NCBI RefSeq assembly: GCF_938039215.1
Contig: NZ_CALHVI010000040.1
Span: forward strand, 1-47,621
Length of the DNA: 47,621 nucleotides
Direction: 5' to 3'
Source: an uncultured Porphyromonas sp.
Lineage (GTDB): Bacteria > Bacteroidota > Bacteroidia > Bacteroidales > Porphyromonadaceae
How positions within the stretch are numbered: the first letter of the stretch is position 1; each line of letters starts with the position of its first letter. Positions 43,276-47,621 of the stretch are shown in pieces. The position numbers were made by a program, and so were the translations under genes. A model generated the notes under the pieces. It did no database searches, was not told the origin of the DNA, and saw only the letters and a program-made list of their open reading frames with translations.

Positions 43276-44640
43276 ATGAGCCAAATCAAGGACTACATCC
43301 GCGAGCACGAAGGCCGCTTCCTCGAGGATCTCTTTGAACTTATCCGTATCCCTTCCGTCAGCGCCAAGAGCGAACACAAGCCCGATATGCAGCGCTGCGC
43401 CGAGTATTGGCAGAGCCACCTGAAGAAGATCGGCGTACAGCACACCGAGATCTTCCAGACTCCAGGTAATCCTATCGTCTTCGGTCACTATCAGAAGGAC
43501 CCTTCACTCCCCACGCTTCTCGTCTACGGTCACTATGACGTGATGCCCCCCGAACCTCTTGACCTTTGGAAGAGCGAACCCTTCGAACCCGAAGTGCGTG
43601 ACGGTCACATCTGGGCACGTGGTGCTGACGACGACAAGGGCCAGTCGATGATCCAGATCAAGGGCTTCGAGACGGCGCTTGCTCTCGGACTCGTGAACTG
43701 CAACGTGAAGTTCATCCTCGAAGGGGAAGAAGAAATCGGTTCGACGAACCTTGAACCCTTCTGCCGCGAACACCTTGAGATGCTCAAGGCCGACAACATC
43801 ATCGTCTCCGACACCAGCATGCTCAGCGCCGAAACTCCTTCGATCACGACGGGCCTACGTGGTCTTGCTTACTGGCAGATCGAAGTGACGGGTGCCGATC
43901 ACGACCTTCATTCTGGTCACTTCGGCGGTGCCGTGGCTAACCCCATCAACGAGCTCTGTAAGCTCATCGCTCAAGTTCAAGACAAGGACGGACGTATCAC
44001 CATCCCCGGCTTCTACGACAAGGTTGTCGACCTAACGCCCGAAGAGCGTGAGATGATCCGTCAGATCCCCTTCGATGAAGAAGCCTACAAGAAGTTCCTC
44101 GATGTGGATGACCTCTTCGGTGAGAAGGGTTACCATACGCTCGAGCGTAACAGCTGCCGTCCTTCCTTCGACGTGTGCGGTATCTGGGGTGGGTATCAGG
44201 GCGAAGGCTCCAAGACTGTTCTTCCCTCCAAGGCTTATGCTAAGGTCTCTTGCCGTCTCGTAGCTAATCAGGATCACAAGGAGATCAGCCAAGCTCTCGT
44301 AGACTACATCGAAGGTATCGCTCCTAAGTACGTCCGTGTAAAGGTCACGAAGATGCATGGTGGCCAGGCTTACCTTTGCCCCATCGACCTGCCTGCTTAC
44401 CGTGCAGCCGAAGAAGCTGTCGGCGTAGCCTTCGGTAAGCGTCCTCTTGGTCTGCGCAGTGGCGGTAGTATTCCCATCATCGCGGCCTTCGAACGTGTCT
44501 TCGGGATCAAGACCATCCTTATGGGCTTCGGGCTGGAAAGCGATGCGATCCACTCTCCCAACGAGAACCTTCCCCTCGACATCTTCTACAAGGGTATCGA
44601 GGACGTAGCCGAATTCTACAAGATTTATCCCCAGCGATAA
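43276..44640 (+). CDS. M20 family metallopeptidase (dipeptidase)
   Basis: The 454-aa protein is close to cytosolic non-specific dipeptidases. The first zinc His is in VYGHYDVMPPEPLDLW, the bridging Asp in RGADDDKGQ, the catalytic Glu pair in LEGEEEIGS, and a further Asp in IVSDTSML. The dimerisation lid contains HSGHFGGAVANP, and the last His is in DAIHSPNENL. Peptides and amino acids are the main energy source of asaccharolytic Porphyromonas, so the enzyme fits. Codon bias is strong. It lies 15 bp before the amidohydrolase gene, in one operon. Confidence 0.94.
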   Translation: MSQIKDYIREHEGRFLEDLFELIRIPSVSAKSEHKPDMQRCAEYWQSHLKKIGVQHTEIFQTPGNPIVFGHYQKDPSLPTLLVYGHYDVMPPEPLDLWKSEPFEPEVRDGHIWARGADDDKGQSMIQIKGFETALALGLVNCNVKFILEGEEEIGSTNLEPFCREHLEMLKADNIIVSDTSMLSAETPSITTGLRGLAYWQIEVTGADHDLHSGHFGGAVANPINELCKLIAQVQDKDGRITIPGFYDKVVDLTPEEREMIRQIPFDEEAYKKFLDVDDLFGEKGYHTLERNSCRPSFDVCGIWGGYQGEGSKTVLPSKAYAKVSCRLVANQDHKEISQALVDYIEGIAPKYVRVKVTKMHGGQAYLCPIDLPAYRAAEEAVGVAFGKRPLGLRSGGSIPIIAAFERVFGIKTILMGFGLESDAIHSPNENLPLDIFYKGIEDVAEFYKIYPQR

Positions 44641-44655
44641 GCTCCCGTACACTGC

Positions 44656-45921
44656 ATGTCCATCCTTATTAAGAATGTCCTTCATCAGGACAAGCTAACA
44701 GATGTCCTCATCGAGGGCAACCGCATAGCCCGTATCGCCGAAGGTATCTCTGCTCCAGCCGGAGCAGAGGTGCTCGACGGTACGGACAAGGCGATCATCC
44801 CCGGCTTCATCAATACGCATACGCATGCTTCGATGACGCTCTTCAGAGGTTATGGCGATGACCTGCCGCTGATGACTTGGCTCGAGGATTATATCTGGCC
44901 AGTCGAAGCTCAGATGACCGCCCATGATGTCTATGTCGGTGCTCGGCTCGCTTGTCTTGAGATGCTTCGCTCGGGGACGACCTGCTTCCTCGATATGTAT
45001 ATGCACCCACTCGAGACGGCGAAGGCTGTCGAAGAGATGGGACTACGTGCACACCTCTCCTACACGCTCTTCGATCAAGGCAATGCCGAGCGTGCAGAGC
45101 TTGATCGTAAGCGAAGCTATGAGTACTTCGAGCGCTTCAAGGAGTTTAGCGATCGTATCACCTTCACCCTCGGGCCACATGCTATCTATACGGTGAGCGG
45201 AGAGCAGCTACAGTTCTGCCATCAGTTCGCCAAGGAGCATAATGTGAAGATCCACCTGCATCTCTCCGAGACGAAGGGTGAGATCGAAGAGTGCGTCCGT
45301 CAGCATGGTCTTACGCCCGTTCGCTACCTCGATAAGCTCGGCATCCTTAGCGAGCATCTCGTCCTAGCGCATGTCGTTTGGATCGATGACGAAGAGATGG
45401 ATCTGCTGGCGAAGCACAACGTCAGCGTGGTGCACAATCCCGCTTCGAACCTCAAGCTTGCTAGTGGCTATGCCTTCAAGTACGAGGAGATGAAGCGTCG
45501 TGGCATACGCATCGGTATCGGGACGGATGGTTGCTCTTCGTCGAACAACCTCGACATGGTCGTGGCGATGAAGCTCGCATCCTTCCTCGGTAAGGGTTGG
45601 AGATTTGATAGTACGGCATGCAAGGCGGATGATATCTTTGCGTCCGCTACGAGCGTCGGTGCAGATATCCTCGGCATTCCCGCAGGACGTGTCGAAGAAG
45701 GTGCGCTGGCAGATGTCTGCCTTGTGGACCTCAACACCCCCGAACTCGTACCGCTGAATAGCCTTACCTCTAATCTCGTCTACGCTACCTCGGGTAGTAG
45801 CTGTGTAGATACGGTCATCGTCGATGGTCGTATCCTCATGCGAGACAAGTACGTCCTAGGGCAAGAAGCGATCATCGCTGAAGCTCGAGAGGTCGCTCGC
45901 CGTCTCTTCAAGCACGCCTAG
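44656..45921 (+). CDS. Amidohydrolase, MtaD/TrzF-like (SAH/MTA deaminase family)
   Basis: The 421-aa protein has the metal ligands of subtype-III amidohydrolases: NTHTHASMTLFRG (HxH), HLHLSETKGEI, LAHVVWIDDEEM, and the Asp of GIGTDGCSSSNNLDM. This pattern is typical of 5-methylthioadenosine/S-adenosylhomocysteine deaminases and related chlorohydrolase-family enzymes. Residue-level substrate prediction is uncertain, so no gene symbol is given. Next gene begins directly after the stop codon. Confidence 0.88.
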   Translation: MSILIKNVLHQDKLTDVLIEGNRIARIAEGISAPAGAEVLDGTDKAIIPGFINTHTHASMTLFRGYGDDLPLMTWLEDYIWPVEAQMTAHDVYVGARLACLEMLRSGTTCFLDMYMHPLETAKAVEEMGLRAHLSYTLFDQGNAERAELDRKRSYEYFERFKEFSDRITFTLGPHAIYTVSGEQLQFCHQFAKEHNVKIHLHLSETKGEIEECVRQHGLTPVRYLDKLGILSEHLVLAHVVWIDDEEMDLLAKHNVSVVHNPASNLKLASGYAFKYEEMKRRGIRIGIGTDGCSSSNNLDMVVAMKLASFLGKGWRFDSTACKADDIFASATSVGADILGIPAGRVEEGALADVCLVDLNTPELVPLNSLTSNLVYATSGSSCVDTVIVDGRILMRDKYVLGQEAIIAEAREVARRLFKHA

Positions 45922-47621
45922 ATGCGGGGTTCTTCCCTTATAGATAGAGTAGCACACGTAGCCTTCGGGCGAAGACTAAGCGAGCGCCTTTGGCTCTTCG
46001 CTCTTGTCTTCCTAGCCCAGCTACGTGTGCTACTCGCTTATATTCCCTACCAAACAGAAGTTCCCTCGAGCGAAGTGCTTCCGCTGGTGCTTGATCAGCT
46101 CCTTCGCATCGGAGGTTGGGCAAGTCTCCTTACCCTTCTCTTCGCCTTAGCTCCATGGAAGTGGCTCGCTCGCTCGCTGGGAGCACTCTTTGCGGGCGCA
46201 ACCTTACTCCTCTCTGCGTACGAGCTCTACCTCATCGGGCTCTACCATGTCACGTACAATATGGACTTGGCGCAGATCATGCTCTCGACGAACTGGCGAG
46301 AGGGGAGTGAGTTCCTTGATAGCATCACAGCAGACCAAGCGATAGCTGTCCTCCTTCAGCTCTTGCCCGCTGCCAGCTTTGCCTTTCTTACCTGTCTCTT
46401 TACCAAGAAGCATCCTGTCCTCTTCAGCCTCTTCGGCTACATCACGGGTACGGCTCTTATCCTCCTTGGCCCCGTAGTGCATCTGCCCAGTGACTTGGCC
46501 TATTACAAGAAGCACATTAGCTTCACAGGGCTTTACACCTCGGGCATTGATCGTCTGATCTACAATACCCTTGGGGCGCATGATGCTACGAAGCGTATTG
46601 CGGAAGAGCAAGCGAAGATCCGTGATAGCCAGCGAGCAGTCGAAGCCCTCACCATCCCTCGTCCTATCTCGAAGAAGCCCCTCAACGTCATCCTTATCCT
46701 CGGCGAATCAGCTCGGCGAAGTAGCATGCACTGCTATGGCTATCCGCTGGAGAATACCCCTTACGCAGACAGCCTTCTTCAAGCGAAGGAGCTTCTTGCC
46801 TTCACTGACGTAGTGTCGCCTGCTACGGCTACCATCCTATCGAATACCCGTTCGCTGACCTTCTTCACTTACGAAGAGGGGCAGAAGCCTTGGTATCAAT
46901 TCCCCTCGCTCATTCAGGTGCTCCGTCAAGCAGGTTATGCTACGGCTTGGATCGCCAACCAAGAGATCACGGGCGAGTACTCCATCTCCAATCTCCTCGG
47001 TCGTCAAGCAGATATTCTTACGGGTAATCCTTCCTTCTTCAAAGGATTAGGCGGTGAAGGTGTCTCGGATCGCCCCGATCTTTACGACGAAGCTATCCTA
47101 CCACTATTATATCATTACGATAGCCTACCCGATAGTCTGCGCTCTACCTCCCCTCTAGGTCTCTTCCAAGTGGTGCATCTGATGGGGTCGCACATGACGT
47201 ACGGAGAGCGTTACCCCGAAGCCTTCGCTCGCTTCTCTCCTGATAGCCTGCCCGAGCGCAAGGATGAGCGCAAAGACGAGATCATCTCTGGCTATGTGAA
47301 TAGCCTCCTCTATACCGATCACATCATCCACGAGATCATCCAAACTTATCGAGAGGAGAATGCCTTGGTGATCTATCTCTCCGACCATGGAGATGCGCTC
47401 TTCGATGAAGATTATCCCGAACTGATGGGTCACGCACTGGTACCCAAGGCGGTGGAGATCCCGCTCTTCGTTTACTTCTCTCCGCGACTTCGCAAGGAGC
47501 GTCCCGATCTCTGGCGACAGCTAAGCCGTCAGCGAGATAAGCGTATCCTGTCGGATCTTCTTACTCATGCCGTTGTTGACCTCCTCGGCATCCATACCGA
47601 ATACACCCAGCCTCGCTTCAA
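45922..47621 (+). CDS. Phosphoethanolamine-transferase-like membrane sulfatase-fold protein (3' end outside window)
   Basis: The ATG directly follows the stop of the amidohydrolase, and the frame stays open to the window end (over 566 codons). About five membrane helices lie in residues 1-200. Then comes the alkaline-phosphatase-superfamily domain: LILGESARRSSMHCYGYPLE (the GES...YGY nucleophile block), VSPATATILSNTRSL, LFQVVHLMGSHMTYGERYP, YTDHIIHEII, and SDHGDALFDE. This is the EptA/CptA group that adds phosphoethanolamine to lipid A. Where EptA has GET with the catalytic Thr, this protein has GES, as some family members do. The function in lipid A modification is inference. Confidence 0.85.
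   Translation, partial: MRGSSLIDRVAHVAFGRRLSERLWLFALVFLAQLRVLLAYIPYQTEVPSSEVLPLVLDQLLRIGGWASLLTLLFALAPWKWLARSLGALFAGATLLLSAYELYLIGLYHVTYNMDLAQIMLSTNWREGSEFLDSITADQAIAVLLQLLPAASFAFLTCLFTKKHPVLFSLFGYITGTALILLGPVVHLPSDLAYYKKHISFTGLYTSGIDRLIYNTLGAHDATKRIAEEQAKIRDSQRAVEALTIPRPISKKPLNVILILGESARRSSMHCYGYPLENTPYADSLLQAKELLAFTDVVSPATATILSNTRSLTFFTYEEGQKPWYQFPSLIQVLRQAGYATAWIANQEITGEYSISNLLGRQADILTGNPSFFKGLGGEGVSDRPDLYDEAILPLLYHYDSLPDSLRSTSPLGLFQVVHLMGSHMTYGERYPEAFARFSPDSLPERKDERKDEIISGYVNSLLYTDHIIHEIIQTYREENALVIYLSDHGDALFDEDYPELMGHALVPKAVEIPLFVYFSPRLRKERPDLWRQLSRQRDKRILSDLLTHAVVDLLGIHTEYTQPRF

Overview
The window looks like chromosomal DNA of a Porphyromonas-type bacterium (Bacteroidota, Bacteroidales). 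Protein sequences fit this: BamD, the Rpb6-like omega, DUF4293, DUF5020, DUF4230, a divergent HU and a DAHP synthase/chorismate mutase fusion. So do the many promoter -7 boxes of the form TAnnTTTG, often 19-20 bp after a TTTG or TTG, and the general lack of Shine-Dalgarno sequences. GC content looks like the low to mid 50s by eye. The species cannot be fixed from this window.

Layout: (1) 248-4035 holds pncB, nadD, agmatine deiminase and N-carbamoylputrescine amidase, tightly packed and partly overlapping (NAD salvage and polyamine synthesis), followed by eno on its own promoter. (2) 5781-11340 is a long plus-strand cluster: two rhomboid proteases, a membrane-anchored EEP-fold protein, a degenerate polysaccharide-deacetylase-like protein, aroF/chorismate mutase and folK. 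(3) 11341-12700 has no protein gene; it holds tRNA-Leu(UAA), several strong hairpins and a promoter-to-terminator small RNA that resembles the Bacteroidales-1/6S-like class. (4) Minus-strand purB, then bamD, rpoZ-like and DUF4293. (5) 15850-17420 has no convincing protein gene but carries a well-formed cobalamin riboswitch with no intact gene behind it. (6) 17421-19187 encodes a lipoprotein of the cholesterol-dependent-cytolysin-like fold without the canonical undecapeptide, bracketed by 127-bp direct repeats. (7) 19723-33173 holds an unknown 151-aa protein, tRNA-Thr(CGU), a secreted EEP protein, mdh, tamB, DUF5020, dprA, an ABC-F ATPase and two DUF4230 proteins. (8) tRNA-Arg(CCG) and a galM-gluP-galK sugar operon. 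(9) An accessory-looking stretch, 37400-42050, has an unknown secreted 550-aa protein between inverted copies of a hairpin, a GNAT enzyme and two paralogous lipoproteins. (10) A 600-bp AT-rich region built on a strict 22-bp period precedes an HU-family gene. (11) An M20 peptidase, an MtaD-like amidohydrolase and a phosphoethanolamine-transferase-like protein run off the right end.

Six copies of an intergenic palindromic repeat (core ACCTACnGTAGGT) are spread over the window. Two of them flank the cytolysin-like gene and two flank tamB. The most interesting items are the 22-bp periodic array at 42087-42658, the pore-former cassette between direct repeats, and the orphan cobalamin riboswitch. 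All family calls come from reading motifs; no database search was run.
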